A stretch of 64,000 bases of DNA from Capnocytophaga stomatis (GCF_002302635.1 NZ_CP022387.1:2767351-2831350), one strand, 5' to 3'; positions 43,672 through 53,409 are shown, numbered from the stretch's first letter. A program made the numbers and translations. Notes: generated by a model not told the origin, from the letters alone.

Positions 43672-45585
43672 TTAAAGTGTTTCTTTAAGCCATCTGAAAA
43701 AGTTTCGTTGCCAGAATAAACCATTTTGAGGCTTCAGTACCCAGTGGTTTTCATCGGGGAAGTAAAGTAATTCGCTTTTTATACCTCTAACTTGTGCAGC
43801 GGTAAAGGCTTGAAGTCCTTGTTCTTTCGGAACTCTGTAATCTTTTCCTCCGTGAATAATCAGTATCGGAGTATCCCAATTTCCAACCAAATTGATAGGA
43901 TTAAAATCTCGGTATGATTTTTTTGCAGCTTCATTGTCTTTTTCCCAATATGCACCTCCTATTTCATTGTTATTGAAAAATAATTCTTCCGTTGTTCCGT
44001 ACATACTTTGCAAATTGAAAACTCCGCAGTGAGCGATGAATGATTTGAATCGTTTGTTGTGAATTCCAGCTAAGTAAAACACGGAATATCCGCCGTAACT
44101 TGCCCCGATTGCACCTAAACGTGAGGTATCTACGTAATTTTCTTTTGAAATATCATCAATGGCGGAAAGATAATCCTTCATCACTTGTCCTCCCCAATCT
44201 TTACTAATTTGGGCGTTCCATTCCACACCAAATCCAGGCATTCCACGTCTGCTTGGGGCGATGACTATGTATCCTTGTGAAGCCATTAATTGAAAATTCC
44301 ATCGGAAGCTATAAAACTGTGTAAGAGCAGATTGCGGTCCTCCTTGGCAATAGAGTAATGTGGGATATTTCTTTTCAGGATTGAAATCAGGAGGATAAAT
44401 AACCCAAGCGAACATATCTTTCCCATCGGTTGTTTTTATAATTCTTTCTTTTACCTCACATTTTGCGATAGATTTGTACATATCATCATTAATATGAGAG
44501 AGTTGCGTTACGTCCAAGAAAAGTTTTTTCTTTGATTTTTTAGTAAGATTGACGGTGTAAATCTCAGCAGCCCGATTCATATCAGTACGCGTTACCACCA
44601 GTAAATCTCCCGCCTGACCTACAATTCCGTTAATATCGAAGTTACCTTTTGTTAATTGTTTTGGGGTAGGTTTTTCGTCAAACGGATTTATTTCAAAAAC
44701 TTGTTCTGTTCCGTCTGTTGCGGCAAGGAAGTAGATTTTCTTTCCGTCATTGCTCCAAATGTAACTGAAAACAGTGTTGTCCCAATGTTCTGTGATATTT
44801 TTTTTCTGTCCGTTTTGAAGAATAACCAAATCATTTTTATCTGCTTCGTTGCCATCTTCTTTCATACTTAGCCAAGCCAGAACTCCGTTTTTGTTAAACG
44901 AAGGACGTGTGTCGTATCCCATCATTCCTTCGGTAATATTCGTTGTTTTGCCACTTTCTGTATCGTATTGATAGATATCGGTATTTGTACTAAGAACATA
45001 ATCAGTTCCTACTTTTGCTTTGGTAACGTATAAAACTTTTGTTCCGTCATTGCTCCAGATATAATCTTCACTTCCTCCGAAAGGTTCTTGCGGAGAATAA
45101 TAAGGAAGATTTTCCATAATATCTATTTGTTTTCCATCTTTAATATTTTCAATAAATACGTGATTGAACGTTCCGTCCGTCCATTTATCCCAATGACGAT
45201 GGTCTAACGATTTGTAAACTTGCCCAGTTGATTTATCCAAATCTTGATAAAAGTCTTTTGCAAAAACAGAATTGATTTTTACTGCTTTGTGAATCAATTT
45301 CTTATCTCCCGAAGCATTTATTTTTTCGGTGACTTTTTTTGTTTCTTCTTCGGAAACCGGAATAGGAACGCCACCTTTCACAGAAAGTTTGTAAAATGCC
45401 TTTTTGAAAGAATTATCTTCCATATTAGGTTTTGACACACTGAAGAAAACATAATTTTTATCAGAACTCAGCCCAATTGCCCCAACTCTGTTCAGCTCCC
45501 ATAATTTTTCGGGTGTTAATGGTTGTTGTGCGGTGATAAAATTTGCAATCATTCCCGCAACTAATGTTATAAATCCTTTTTTCAT
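43672..45585 (-). CDS. S9-family (prolyl oligopeptidase/acylaminoacyl type) peptidase, exported
   Basis: 637 residues with signal peptide (GFITLVAGMIANFITAQ). An N-terminal beta-propeller (DYIWSNDGTKVLYVT, FSYIWSNDGKKIYFLA) precedes the alpha/beta hydrolase domain with catalytic serine in GASYGGYS, aspartate in HGGKDYRVP and histidine in DENHWV. It cleaves short peptides in the periplasm. Like the M1 enzyme at 30 kb, it fits an organism living on peptides. Confidence 0.92.
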   Translation of the reverse strand: MKKGFITLVAGMIANFITAQQPLTPEKLWELNRVGAIGLSSDKNYVFFSVSKPNMEDNSFKKAFYKLSVKGGVPIPVSEEETKKVTEKINASGDKKLIHKAVKINSVFAKDFYQDLDKSTGQVYKSLDHRHWDKWTDGTFNHVFIENIKDGKQIDIMENLPYYSPQEPFGGSEDYIWSNDGTKVLYVTKAKVGTDYVLSTNTDIYQYDTESGKTTNITEGMMGYDTRPSFNKNGVLAWLSMKEDGNEADKNDLVILQNGQKKNITEHWDNTVFSYIWSNDGKKIYFLAATDGTEQVFEINPFDEKPTPKQLTKGNFDINGIVGQAGDLLVVTRTDMNRAAEIYTVNLTKKSKKKLFLDVTQLSHINDDMYKSIAKCEVKERIIKTTDGKDMFAWVIYPPDFNPEKKYPTLLYCQGGPQSALTQFYSFRWNFQLMASQGYIVIAPSRRGMPGFGVEWNAQISKDWGGQVMKDYLSAIDDISKENYVDTSRLGAIGASYGGYSVFYLAGIHNKRFKSFIAHCGVFNLQSMYGTTEELFFNNNEIGGAYWEKDNEAAKKSYRDFNPINLVGNWDTPILIIHGGKDYRVPKEQGLQAFTAAQVRGIKSELLYFPDENHWVLKPQNGLFWQRNFFRWLKETL

Positions 45586-45678
45586 ACAAATTACTCTTTA
45601 ATAATTTGGGGGTAAAGGTAATAAATATTTGAAAAATGAACTTATTAAATCAAGAGCAAAAAAAAATTGATAAAAGTC

Positions 45679-45709
45679 TTTGAAAATTAAAATATAAGAA
45701 TTAACTTTG
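45679..45709 (+). promoter_or_regulatory. Bacteroidota-type promoter for the SDR gene
   Basis: TTTG at 45679-45682, 19 bases, TAACTTTG at 45702-45709: a full consensus match 36 bases before the ATG at 45746. Confidence 0.65.
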
Positions 45710-45745
45710 CTGGCGAAGGATACAATCTTTGTAGCTTTACACCGA

Positions 45746-46426
45746 ATGAAGAATGTAATAATTACAGGAACCAGCAGAGGAATAGGCTTAGAATTAGCAA
45801 AGCAATTCGCTAATTTGGGGCATAGAGTGTTAGCCTTATCAAGAAATGTACAACCTTTGCAGGATTTCAATCATAAAGACATAGAGTTTTTTCCTTTTGA
45901 CATAACATCAGAAGAGGATTTGAAGCAAGTTTCTTGTTTTTTATCCGAAAAATGGAAAAAAGTAGATGTTCTTATCAATAATGCGGGTAAATTAGTTAAT
46001 AAACCTTTTGAAAAACTTACTCGTGAGGATTTTTTTCAGGTTTATGACGTAAACGTATTCGGAGTTGCCCGACTTGCTCAAGCGGTGATTCCGTTTATGG
46101 AAAGAAACTCGCACGTGGTTACCATCAGCAGTATGGGAGGCATTCAAGGAAGTTTAAAGTTTGCAGGTTTGGCGGCTTATAGCTCATCGAAAGGTGCTGT
46201 GATTACGCTTTCTGAGCTTCTGGCTGAAGAATATAAAGAAAAGGGAATAGTTTTCAACGCTTTGGCTTTAGGTGCCGTACAAACTGAAATGCTCTCTGAG
46301 GCTTTTCCGGAGTACAAAGCCAATACAAGTCCTGAGAGTATGGCGAAATATATCGTTGATTTTGCCCTGAATGCGAATAAATTATTTAATGGGAAAGTAA
46401 TTCAGGTTTCCAATTCAACGCCTTGA
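45746..46426 (+). CDS. SDR-family NAD(P)-dependent oxidoreductase
   Basis: 226 residues from the ATG at 45746; the upstream in-frame start at 45707 lies inside the promoter. Classical short-chain dehydrogenase: cofactor motif GTSRGIG (about 7-13), NNAG, and catalytic YSSSK (about 146-150). Substrate unknown. Monocistronic, with its own promoter and a strong terminator. Confidence 0.9.
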   Translation: MKNVIITGTSRGIGLELAKQFANLGHRVLALSRNVQPLQDFNHKDIEFFPFDITSEEDLKQVSCFLSEKWKKVDVLINNAGKLVNKPFEKLTREDFFQVYDVNVFGVARLAQAVIPFMERNSHVVTISSMGGIQGSLKFAGLAAYSSSKGAVITLSELLAEEYKEKGIVFNALALGAVQTEMLSEAFPEYKANTSPESMAKYIVDFALNANKLFNGKVIQVSNSTP

Positions 46427-46560
46427 CAGATTATAAGATAAAAAAGATAGAGTGAGAAATAAATGAAGTGAGAATTAAATGTAAGGGAGATTTGTGAAGA
46501 GAGATTATGTAGAGTGATTAGCAGAGCAGAGGGAAAAATGAAGGAGAAATGCGTGAAAAG

Positions 46561-46590
46561 GGCTATTCCGTACGGAATAGCCTTTTTTTT
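46561..46590 (+). terminator. rho-independent terminator after the SDR gene
   Basis: Perfect 22-base palindrome GGCTATTCCGTACGGAATAGCC followed by eight T. The stretch between the SDR stop and this hairpin is unusually purine-rich on the plus strand (repeated GAGTGAGAAT-like words). Confidence 0.85.
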
Positions 46591-47995
46591 ATCTGTATCT
46601 TCTTTCCAAAGGAATGACAAAACCTAAGTTAATATTAGCATTGAGGCTGTTTTTAGGAATGTATTGTTCTGATAAACTTCCGAAAAATCGGTCTGAACCT
46701 ATGTAGAAATTAAATCTTGGAGTATAAAAACTAACCATTCCGCCAAAAGTAACACTATCGCTTGTAGCAGAAGTACTTAACGAAGCCTCAAGCCAATCAA
46801 TCGGACGAATGTTTGCAGAAAACATCATCTGTGAAAAGCTGTAGATATCGTTAAATCTGTGGGAAAACAGCACTCCAAAATGTAGCTTATCGTAAGAAGG
46901 AACCACATAATCCGCACCCAAATTAATCGTAGCAGGAAGCATCTTTCCTACGTTTTTTTTTCCGTCATAGTACAAAGAAAGCATCCGAGCAGTTTCAATT
47001 TTTAATCTGTTCATTTGGGCAGAAACGGTTGGCGATTCCGTTGGATTGTAGTGAGAAAAATCCTTGAAGCCATCAAATACCCAATTTCCTTTTGACGAAG
47101 CTAAATTCGCATTTTTCCACACTATATAACCTACATCGGTTAAAGAAGCGGATAAAGTAAGTTCTTCAATGAATGGAGTTTTGTAGGTAACGCCCATATC
47201 TAAAGCAATTCCTCTTCCGGGCAGACCAAAAGTGGGGTCGGATAAGTCATTTACTCTCGGTTTGTTATTTGATGGGTTTTGAGGTTGTAAGCCTGGGTCG
47301 TCGCTATATCTGAGGTGCGAGTTAAGCACCGCCGTTGTCAGTTCAGTGTCACCGTCAATGTTCCAATATCTTCCTGCGGAAGAAATATTGAAATGATTCA
47401 TTTTAAATTCTCCGTAACTTGCACCGATTAAGACCTTTAATTTTGCCCCAACCGAAAGCCTTCTGCTGAGTTTGCGAGAGTGTCCCAGAACTAATTCTGC
47501 GTATGTTTCCGATTTCATCCCTAATTTCTTAAAAGAATAGTTCTTTTTTGAAGCAGGCGATTTCATAAATACAAAAAGATGATGCGGAAAAATTCCGTAG
47601 TTGTTGGAACGCAGATTAACCTCTACCAAATTCATTCCGTTGAAGGCGTTGAAGGCTACGGAAAGCAGGTTGTAATTCAAATTGGCATTGATAGTTACAT
47701 TGTTTTTTATCTTTTTAAGAAAATCTTTTCCGTCAACGGAAGGATGCAAAAACGTTACCAAACGATTATCCTGGTTTCCTTCAAGCGGATACAAAAACGT
47801 GGAATGTCCGTTCTTTCCTCGCGTACCAATATTGATATTTCCCATCAGAGGGACAGCAACATACGGTTTGTCAAGCAACGCCGGATTCATTTGATGCCTA
47901 AAAGCGGACGTTTCCATAAAGTACGAAGAGCGTAACTCCTGAGCAATGCTCCCCAACGCAGAAAAACTGAAAGCAAGTAATAAAATCTTTTTCAT
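46589..47995 (-). CDS. DUF5723 family outer-membrane-type protein
   Basis: 468 residues from the ATG at 47995, which gives a normal signal peptide (KKILLLAFSFSALGSIAQ). The rest is beta-strand rich, with alternating patterns and a C-terminal strand (NINLGFVIPLERRYR), consistent with an outer membrane barrel. ETSAFRHQMNPALLDKPYVAVPL is characteristic of the Bacteroidota DUF5723 family. Function unknown. Confidence 0.8.
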   Translation of the reverse strand: MKKILLLAFSFSALGSIAQELRSSYFMETSAFRHQMNPALLDKPYVAVPLMGNINIGTRGKNGHSTFLYPLEGNQDNRLVTFLHPSVDGKDFLKKIKNNVTINANLNYNLLSVAFNAFNGMNLVEVNLRSNNYGIFPHHLFVFMKSPASKKNYSFKKLGMKSETYAELVLGHSRKLSRRLSVGAKLKVLIGASYGEFKMNHFNISSAGRYWNIDGDTELTTAVLNSHLRYSDDPGLQPQNPSNNKPRVNDLSDPTFGLPGRGIALDMGVTYKTPFIEELTLSASLTDVGYIVWKNANLASSKGNWVFDGFKDFSHYNPTESPTVSAQMNRLKIETARMLSLYYDGKKNVGKMLPATINLGADYVVPSYDKLHFGVLFSHRFNDIYSFSQMMFSANIRPIDWLEASLSTSATSDSVTFGGMVSFYTPRFNFYIGSDRFFGSLSEQYIPKNSLNANINLGFVIPLERRYR

Positions 47996-48484
47996 TGACA
48001 AATCAATTAAAATTGTGGGTAATATTTCCTTTGAATTTTTATTTAACAAAAATTTTCCGAACCGATAATTTTCCTTACAAATCAACCCTAAAAAAACAAA
48101 AATACCATAATAAAATTATTCTATCAAGCTGGTTTTTATGTATTTTAGGTTGTTTTGGGGCAAAACTATGAAAAAAGAATGGCTTTTCACAAGCTTTTTT
48201 AGTTAAAATAAATGGAATTAGTGAAGAAATATCTCAGCAAGTTACATCTACCAGAAGAAAAGTAATTATGAAAAATATTTTTGGATATATTTTTATATAA
48301 TTTAAAATTAAAACAAACTATTTTTTTGATATAATCTTTTGATTTTAAATAGAAACAAGATAATATATTAAGAAATAATCAATAAATGGAAATAGTTAGA
48401 GATATTTTCATAAATAAATGTCTATTCTAAAAATAAATTATTTTCAGAAGTATTTCTTTTTAATGAATTATAAAATAATTTCCC
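47996..48484. other. intergenic, AT-rich
   Basis: 489 bases between the DUF5723 start and the DUF456 3' end. Apart from the candidate promoter at 48161-48192 I see no gene or strong hairpin. Confidence 0.5.
48161..48192 (-). promoter_or_regulatory. Bacteroidota-type promoter for the DUF5723 gene
   Basis: On the minus strand TTG (48192-48190), 21 bases, then TAGTTTTG (48168-48161). It implies a leader of about 160 bases before the ATG at 47995. Confidence 0.45.
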
Positions 48485-48988
48485 CTAAAAAAGTTTTGCA
48501 ATCAAATCGATTATGATGGTAAAGAGCATTGCAACTCCGATTAAAAAATTAAATCCGGTACTGTAGAAGAAACCAATGATAGAACCTTTCATTGATTTGA
48601 AAGCTTTGCTTGTATCTTGGCTGTCGTGCAGTAATTCTCCAACAAAAACTCCAACAAACATTCCTATTAAAAATCCTAATGGAATCGGGATGAAAAAGCC
48701 AATGAGCATTCCTATAATTCCTCCGGCACTTCCCCAGTTTGTTCCTCCATATTTTTTATTTAATTTTATAGGAATAATATATTCCAGAAGCAATGAAATT
48801 ATGGTCAAAATAGAAAACACCCAAAGATATACGTTTGACAATTCAGCTCCATTTCCAAAGAACTTATAAGCGAATAATCCTGCTAAACATAAAAGCAAAC
48901 CAGGCAACATAGGAAGAATTGTTCCTATAATTCCAACAATAATTACTAAAATACTTAGTATTGTTACTGCAATTTCCATTTTTTTCAA
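48485..48988 (-). CDS. DUF456 domain-containing membrane protein
   Basis: 167 residues, mostly membrane: about four hydrophobic helices, with glycine-rich LGIIGTILPMLPGLLLCLAG and the DUF456 core GGTNWGSAGGIIGMLIGFFIPIPLGFLIGMFVGVFVGELL. Function unknown. The start ATG at 48988 is followed by a second ATG three codons on. Confidence 0.88.
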   Translation of the reverse strand: MKKMEIAVTILSILVIIVGIIGTILPMLPGLLLCLAGLFAYKFFGNGAELSNVYLWVFSILTIISLLLEYIIPIKLNKKYGGTNWGSAGGIIGMLIGFFIPIPLGFLIGMFVGVFVGELLHDSQDTSKAFKSMKGSIIGFFYSTGFNFLIGVAMLFTIIIDLIAKLF

Positions 48989-49006
48989 TTTTAAAATTTT
49001 ACCCTA

Positions 49007-49014
49007 CAAATATA
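49007..49014 (-). promoter_or_regulatory. -7 box for the DUF456 gene
   Basis: The minus strand reads TATATTTG 19 bases upstream of the ATG; -33 element not identified. Confidence 0.4.
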
Positions 49015-49413
49015 TTAAAAATTAATATCAATTCCAAAATGATATAATAGCTTCTTTTAAACTAAAATTACTTCAGAAATGTGATATAATTTCTCTAAAT
49101 GATTTTAATTCTTACTAAAATATCATCTTAAAAGCCATTTTTTATTTCAAATTGATGAAAAATATCCTTTTTAGAGCTATTTTTATATTCAATTCTACTA
49201 AAAATATTGCCTAAATACTCATTTTTAAAGTAAAAAGATACAAAAATACAATGTAAAAACCTTCTATGAAATTTATAGAAAGAATTATATCACTTTTAAA
49301 GCTATTTTTCTAAGTAAATTTGATAAAAATATCAAAAAGAAATCTTCTTGAAATAAATTTTCAGCTTGAAATAAAAAGAAATTATTTGGCAATAAAAAAT
49401 ATTCTTCTAAAAA

Positions 49414-49444
49414 TTGCTTTTATATATAAAAATTTGTATATTTG
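49414..49444 (+). promoter_or_regulatory. Bacteroidota-type promoter for the DUF6261 gene
   Basis: TTG at 49414-49416, 20 bases, TATATTTG at 49437-49444, 26 bases before the ATG at 49471. Confidence 0.6.
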
Positions 49445-49470
49445 GCAAATAAAAATAAAAACAAATTACT

Positions 49471-50148
49471 ATGATTCATCGTACAGACCTTCGGAAAGTT
49501 CGCCAAATGGAGTATTTTCAAGTAATGGCGACTATAAAACGCTTCTTGGAAGCTGAGAATTTAACTGAGTTAGGGCTTGAAATCCTCAAACCTGACTTTG
49601 ATACGGCACTTGATGAGCTGGATAAGGCTCTGAAAGGAATGAAAAAAAGTGAATACACTGAAGTAATTTCAGAATTTGACCAAAAACGTGATATGTTTCT
49701 GGTTGGTTTTATCGACCAATGCAATCTTTATCTTGATTTTCCACTTGAAGAGGTAGCTCAAGCAGCTAAAAAAATTCTACCGGTTATTGAAAAGTACGGA
49801 AAAAATCCGCAAACGCGTCCGTTACAGGAAGAAACGGGGATTATCGTGAACCTTCTGCAAGATTTAGAAACTCCTGACTTAAAACAAGCTGTTGAAAAAA
49901 TGCGAGCTAAGGAGTGGATTGATGCACTTCGGGATACTAACGATAAATTTATCGTTGCTTATGAGCGTCGCATAGAAGAACAAGGCGGAGGTGAGACCGG
50001 CAAGGCTAAAGAAAAACGTGAAGAAATGCAAAAAGTATTCGTAAAGCTATGTAAACGAATTAATGCACTTTCGGAAATTAATGGTGATACAATATATAAG
50101 AACCTTATCAATAATATTAACGAAACGGTTAAGAAAGCATTAAGCTAA
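49471..50148 (+). CDS. DUF6261 family protein
   Basis: 225 residues, all helical, no signal peptide. The start HRTDLRKVRQMEYFQVMATIKRFLEAENLTELGLEILKPDFDTALDELDKAL resembles the Bacteroidota-specific DUF6261 family. Function unknown; related genes are often present in several diverse copies per genome. A second gene of the same direction follows after 52 bases. Confidence 0.7.
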   Translation: MIHRTDLRKVRQMEYFQVMATIKRFLEAENLTELGLEILKPDFDTALDELDKALKGMKKSEYTEVISEFDQKRDMFLVGFIDQCNLYLDFPLEEVAQAAKKILPVIEKYGKNPQTRPLQEETGIIVNLLQDLETPDLKQAVEKMRAKEWIDALRDTNDKFIVAYERRIEEQGGGETGKAKEKREEMQKVFVKLCKRINALSEINGDTIYKNLINNINETVKKALS

Positions 50149-50200
50149 AAAAAACGAAAGCAATCAATTTTAGGAACAAAACAACTAAAATAAAAATGTG

Positions 50201-50806
50201 ATGCGAATAGGAACACGCCTTACCGTGCTGCTGTATAAGAATAACGAGTATCAGCGGGCAATTGAAATCAATACGAATAATTATCGGCTTGATGACGGCA
50301 TCGGATATAGCCTTTGGGATATTAACGAGCTTGATAAGGAAGAGGATATGAAAAAATATCGGCTTACAAAAGAAGAATATGAAGCTGTGCAGTTTGAATA
50401 TTTTTGGCTGGAAGATTTACTTATTAGAATTAATAACTATCATTCCGAAATGGATTATTCCAGAGTCAGTGCTAAAGGGCTTTCCAAACCAAGTAAATTA
50501 AGAGAGCTTTTGGAAAGAATATATCTGATTGAAAAGGAACATATACAGGAAGATTTATCTAATTTGAGCAGTAAAATACGAAGTCACAGGCAAGATTTAA
50601 CTCAGATAAAGGTTTATATGGGAGGAATTCCTAAAGGAGAAATGTCTAACTTTAATGAAGTTCTTTCGGCAATGGATGACATCGAGAGGAAATATATCGG
50701 GCATTATGATAAAATGAGCTTTATCAACCTGCTTGGAATTTTGATAGGAACGCTTATGGACATTACCGATGATTATGATATTAAAATCATTATGTTCGCA
50801 GGATAA
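50201..50806 (+). CDS. hypothetical protein paired with the DUF6261 gene
   Basis: 201 residues from the ATG at 50201 (the GTG just before it is an alternative). Mostly helical, with a tyrosine-rich N-terminus (LYKNNEYQRAIEINTNNYRLDDGIGYSLWDINELDKEEDMKKYRL) and a hydrophobic tail (FINLLGILIGTLMDIT). Not recognised. Probably co-transcribed with the DUF6261 gene and followed by three hairpins. Confidence 0.65.
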   Translation: MRIGTRLTVLLYKNNEYQRAIEINTNNYRLDDGIGYSLWDINELDKEEDMKKYRLTKEEYEAVQFEYFWLEDLLIRINNYHSEMDYSRVSAKGLSKPSKLRELLERIYLIEKEHIQEDLSNLSSKIRSHRQDLTQIKVYMGGIPKGEMSNFNEVLSAMDDIERKYIGHYDKMSFINLLGILIGTLMDITDDYDIKIIMFAG

Positions 50807-50922
50807 AACAATAGGAAATTTTTTGATTTCCTTTTAAAAAGACAATATATTAAGAAGATTTAAACATTTTAGTTACTATTTTGTTAAGTTGTTTATTTAA
50901 TTTAGAATGATTTAATGTTTTT

Positions 50923-51205
50923 GGGATAGGGGCAAAGGTCGAGTAGAAATTTTTGTTCATAATATATATTAATTTTATGCCTCTATCCCTTTTTTAAAGT
51001 ATTGAAAAGAAGTAATTTTTGTAATAAAATAACTATATTTATTTATTTTAGGGATAGAGGAACTGCTAAGTTGAATTTTTTTCATAATAAAGATGTGTTT
51101 TATTATTACCCTCTATCCCTTTTGTTATTGTTTGAGATAGGAAGGGAGTTTTTTGCTTTATTTTTATGAAATTTAGGATAGTTTTTAATGCTTTCCTATC
51201 TTTTT
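50923..51205 (+). ncRNA. three consecutive GATAGG hairpins, candidate structured RNA or stacked terminators
   Basis: Hairpin 1: GGGATAGGGGCA (50923-50934) with TGCCTCTATCCC (50978-50989), then TTTTTT. Hairpin 2: AGGGATAGAGG (51050-51060) with CCTCTATCCCT (51110-51120), then TTTG. Hairpin 3: AGATAGGAAGG (51135-51145) with CTTTCCTATCT (51191-51201), then TTTT. Stems are kept by compensating changes and wobble pairs, and the first two long loops share TTTTNTTCATAAT. Confidence 0.55.
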
Positions 51206-51289
51206 ATATCTGTTTTTGTAATAAAACTATTTATTTTTACCCAGAAAGAATATAAAAACGAATATTAATAAATATATTTTAATCAAATT

Positions 51290-52159
51290 ATGTACATTAT
51301 ATCACCAAAACAAAGCCAAATAAAATCATTTCTGATAATTTTTACCATATTTTTTAGTGTTTTTAATTATGCTCAGACTATTGACATTATGACTTTCAAT
51401 ATTCGTCTTGATAATGCGGGCGATAAGGAGAATTCTTGGACGGATGGCAATCGGAAAGAACGTGTTGTGAAGTTCCTCAAGGCTGAAAAACCTGCCATTT
51501 TAGGAATTCAGGAGGCATTACATCATCAAGTAGAATTTTTAGAAAATGCTTTTCCTAATTATCAGCGTATGGGAGTGGGCAGAGATGACGGAAAGCAAGG
51601 CGGAGAGCATATGGCTGTTTTTTTTGATAAGAAAAGATTCAAATTACTTGATAGCGGTCAGTTTTGGCTTTCGCAAACTCCTGAAGTTCCGTCAAAGGGC
51701 TGGGACGGAACGTGTTGCAACCGCATTACAACTTGGCTGAAATTACAGCAGGGCGATAAGGTGTTCTTTGTGTTCAACACACATTTTGACCACGAGGGAA
51801 AGGTGGCTCAGCGTGAAAGTGCGTATTTAATTCTCTCTAAAATAAAGGAAATTACATCTGATTCAAAAGCAAATGTGATACTTATGGGCGACTTTAACGT
51901 CCCTCCGCAACACGAAGGGATTGTTGCTATCAAAAAACAGCTTAAAGATACTTATAAACCTTATAATAACATTCCTAAAGGCACATTTACGGCTTTTAAA
52001 TTAAATGAAGAGCCTAAACAACGTATTGATTTTATTTTCATTTCCGAAGGAATGCAGGTAAAAAACTATAAAATTATAGATAAAAAAATTGACGGACTAT
52101 ATCCGTCAGACCATTTTCCTGTGAAAGTAAGCGTTAAGTTTCCTAATCGGAAGGATTGA
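51290..52159 (+). CDS. endonuclease/exonuclease/phosphatase family protein, exported
   Basis: 289 residues with a signal peptide (SFLIIFTIFFSVFNYAQ). EEP-fold motifs: TIDIMTFNIRLDN, ILGIQEALHHQ, GDFNVPPQ and the catalytic YPSDHFPV near the end. Related secreted proteins are phosphodiesterases or nucleases; the substrate cannot be told from sequence. Its 3' end overlaps convergent tsaE by 17 bases. Confidence 0.9.
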   Translation: MYIISPKQSQIKSFLIIFTIFFSVFNYAQTIDIMTFNIRLDNAGDKENSWTDGNRKERVVKFLKAEKPAILGIQEALHHQVEFLENAFPNYQRMGVGRDDGKQGGEHMAVFFDKKRFKLLDSGQFWLSQTPEVPSKGWDGTCCNRITTWLKLQQGDKVFFVFNTHFDHEGKVAQRESAYLILSKIKEITSDSKANVILMGDFNVPPQHEGIVAIKKQLKDTYKPYNNIPKGTFTAFKLNEEPKQRIDFIFISEGMQVKNYKIIDKKIDGLYPSDHFPVKVSVKFPNRKD

Positions 52160-52559
52160 TAATTTTTAGCTTTCTTCTATCGGCGTCAATCCATTCAAAT
52201 TCAAGCGTTGTATAGCGTTCAGGTAGGTAGGAACTTACGCGTTCCGCCCACTCAATGAAGCACCACGCTCCGGAATACAGATATTCTTCAAAACCAATAT
52301 CAAAGGCTTCCTCCTCACGTTCAATACGATAAAAATCAAAGTGATATACGGTGTTATCGTCATTTTCATAATGATTCACCAACCCAAAAGTAGGGCTTGC
52401 AGCAACGTCATTAATCCCAAGAGCCTTTACTAAGGATTTGATAAGCGTAGTTTTTCCCATTCCCATACTTCCTTCAAAAATTACTACCTTAGATGAAAGC
52501 AGAGGGATTATCTGCCGGGCTATTTCGTCTATTTCGGATAAAGAATATGTTATTTCCAT
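52143..52559 (-). CDS. tsaE: tRNA threonylcarbamoyladenosine biosynthesis ATPase
   Basis: 138 residues. Walker A GSMGMGKTTLIKSL near residue 30, ASPTFGLVNHYE, and the C-terminal YSGAWCFIEWAER typical of TsaE. It supports the TsaBD complex in making t6A37 of tRNAs, the pathway served by the Sua5/YrdC-type enzyme at 37 kb if that is the active synthase. Same strand as aroE, 100 bases apart. Confidence 0.93.
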   Translation of the reverse strand: MEITYSLSEIDEIARQIIPLLSSKVVIFEGSMGMGKTTLIKSLVKALGINDVAASPTFGLVNHYENDDNTVYHFDFYRIEREEEAFDIGFEEYLYSGAWCFIEWAERVSSYLPERYTTLEFEWIDADRRKLKIINPSD

Positions 52560-52659
52560 ATAAAAAATAATTATTTTAGAACTTTTTTAAGCTGAAAAGT
52601 TGATGTTTAAGCTACTTTTTATTCTGATTTATATTGATTTGGTGATATTTTAGTCGGTT

Positions 52660-53409
52660 TTAATCTTCATTGGAGTTTGTATTCCATATTTCCCACGCTT
52701 TTTCGGCTTGCAGTTCTAACATTTTTCGCCCGTTGATGATAGTTGCGTTCTTTTTTTCGCCTTTTTGCAGAAAAATTGTCTTCTCCGGATTGTAAATTAG
52801 GTCGTAAAGCAAATGTTCTGAGGTCAAAAACTGATAAGGAATGGGAGGGAACTCTTCCACATTAGGGAAAGTTCCTAAAGGCGTGCAATTAATGATGATT
52901 TTGTACTTGCTGATAATTTGTGGGGATAAATCCGCGTATGAAAACTGCCCCATTTTTGGGTTTCTGGACACAAACCGAAAGGAAATTCCCAGCATTTTCA
53001 GTGCATACGCCACTGCATTGGACGCTCCGCCTGTGCCTAAAATCAGGGCTTTAGTGTGGTGTTGTTCCAAAAAAGGCTTTAACGATTCGCTAAACCCGAA
53101 ATGGTCGGTGTTGTATCCCACCAAACCTTTTTTGGTGATTTTAATGGTGTTTACCGCCCCGATTTGTTCCGCTACGGGGTCTAACATCGCCAACATCGGG
53201 ATGATTTCTTTTTTATAAGGAATGGTTACGTTCATTCCTTGTATGTTTGGATTTTCTTGAAGCTTTTGAGGTAGCTCACTTACGGAATTCAAATCAAAAT
53301 TGACATATTCTGCATTTGAAATATGTTCTTTTTCAAATTTTTGTGCAAAATAAGCCCTCGAGAAGGAGTACGAAATATTTTTTCCAATCAAAGCAAACAA
53401 ACGTTTCAT
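52660..53409 (-). CDS. aroE: shikimate dehydrogenase
   Basis: 249 residues. Substrate-binding SYSFSRAYF at the N-terminus and NVTIPYKKEI with the catalytic lysine (about 67), then AVNTI, YNTDHFGF, and the NADP-binding GTGGASNAVAYAL. It reduces 3-dehydroshikimate to shikimate; aroC of the same pathway is at 15.4 kb. Length is normal for the short flavobacterial form. Confidence 0.95.
   Translation of the reverse strand: MKRLFALIGKNISYSFSRAYFAQKFEKEHISNAEYVNFDLNSVSELPQKLQENPNIQGMNVTIPYKKEIIPMLAMLDPVAEQIGAVNTIKITKKGLVGYNTDHFGFSESLKPFLEQHHTKALILGTGGASNAVAYALKMLGISFRFVSRNPKMGQFSYADLSPQIISKYKIIINCTPLGTFPNVEEFPPIPYQFLTSEHLLYDLIYNPEKTIFLQKGEKKNATIINGRKMLELQAEKAWEIWNTNSNED

Larger units (their letters stand above)
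48989..49470. other. intergenic, AT-rich
   Basis: 482 bases of very AT-rich sequence between two divergent genes, with promoter elements near both ends and nothing else that I can support. Confidence 0.5.
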
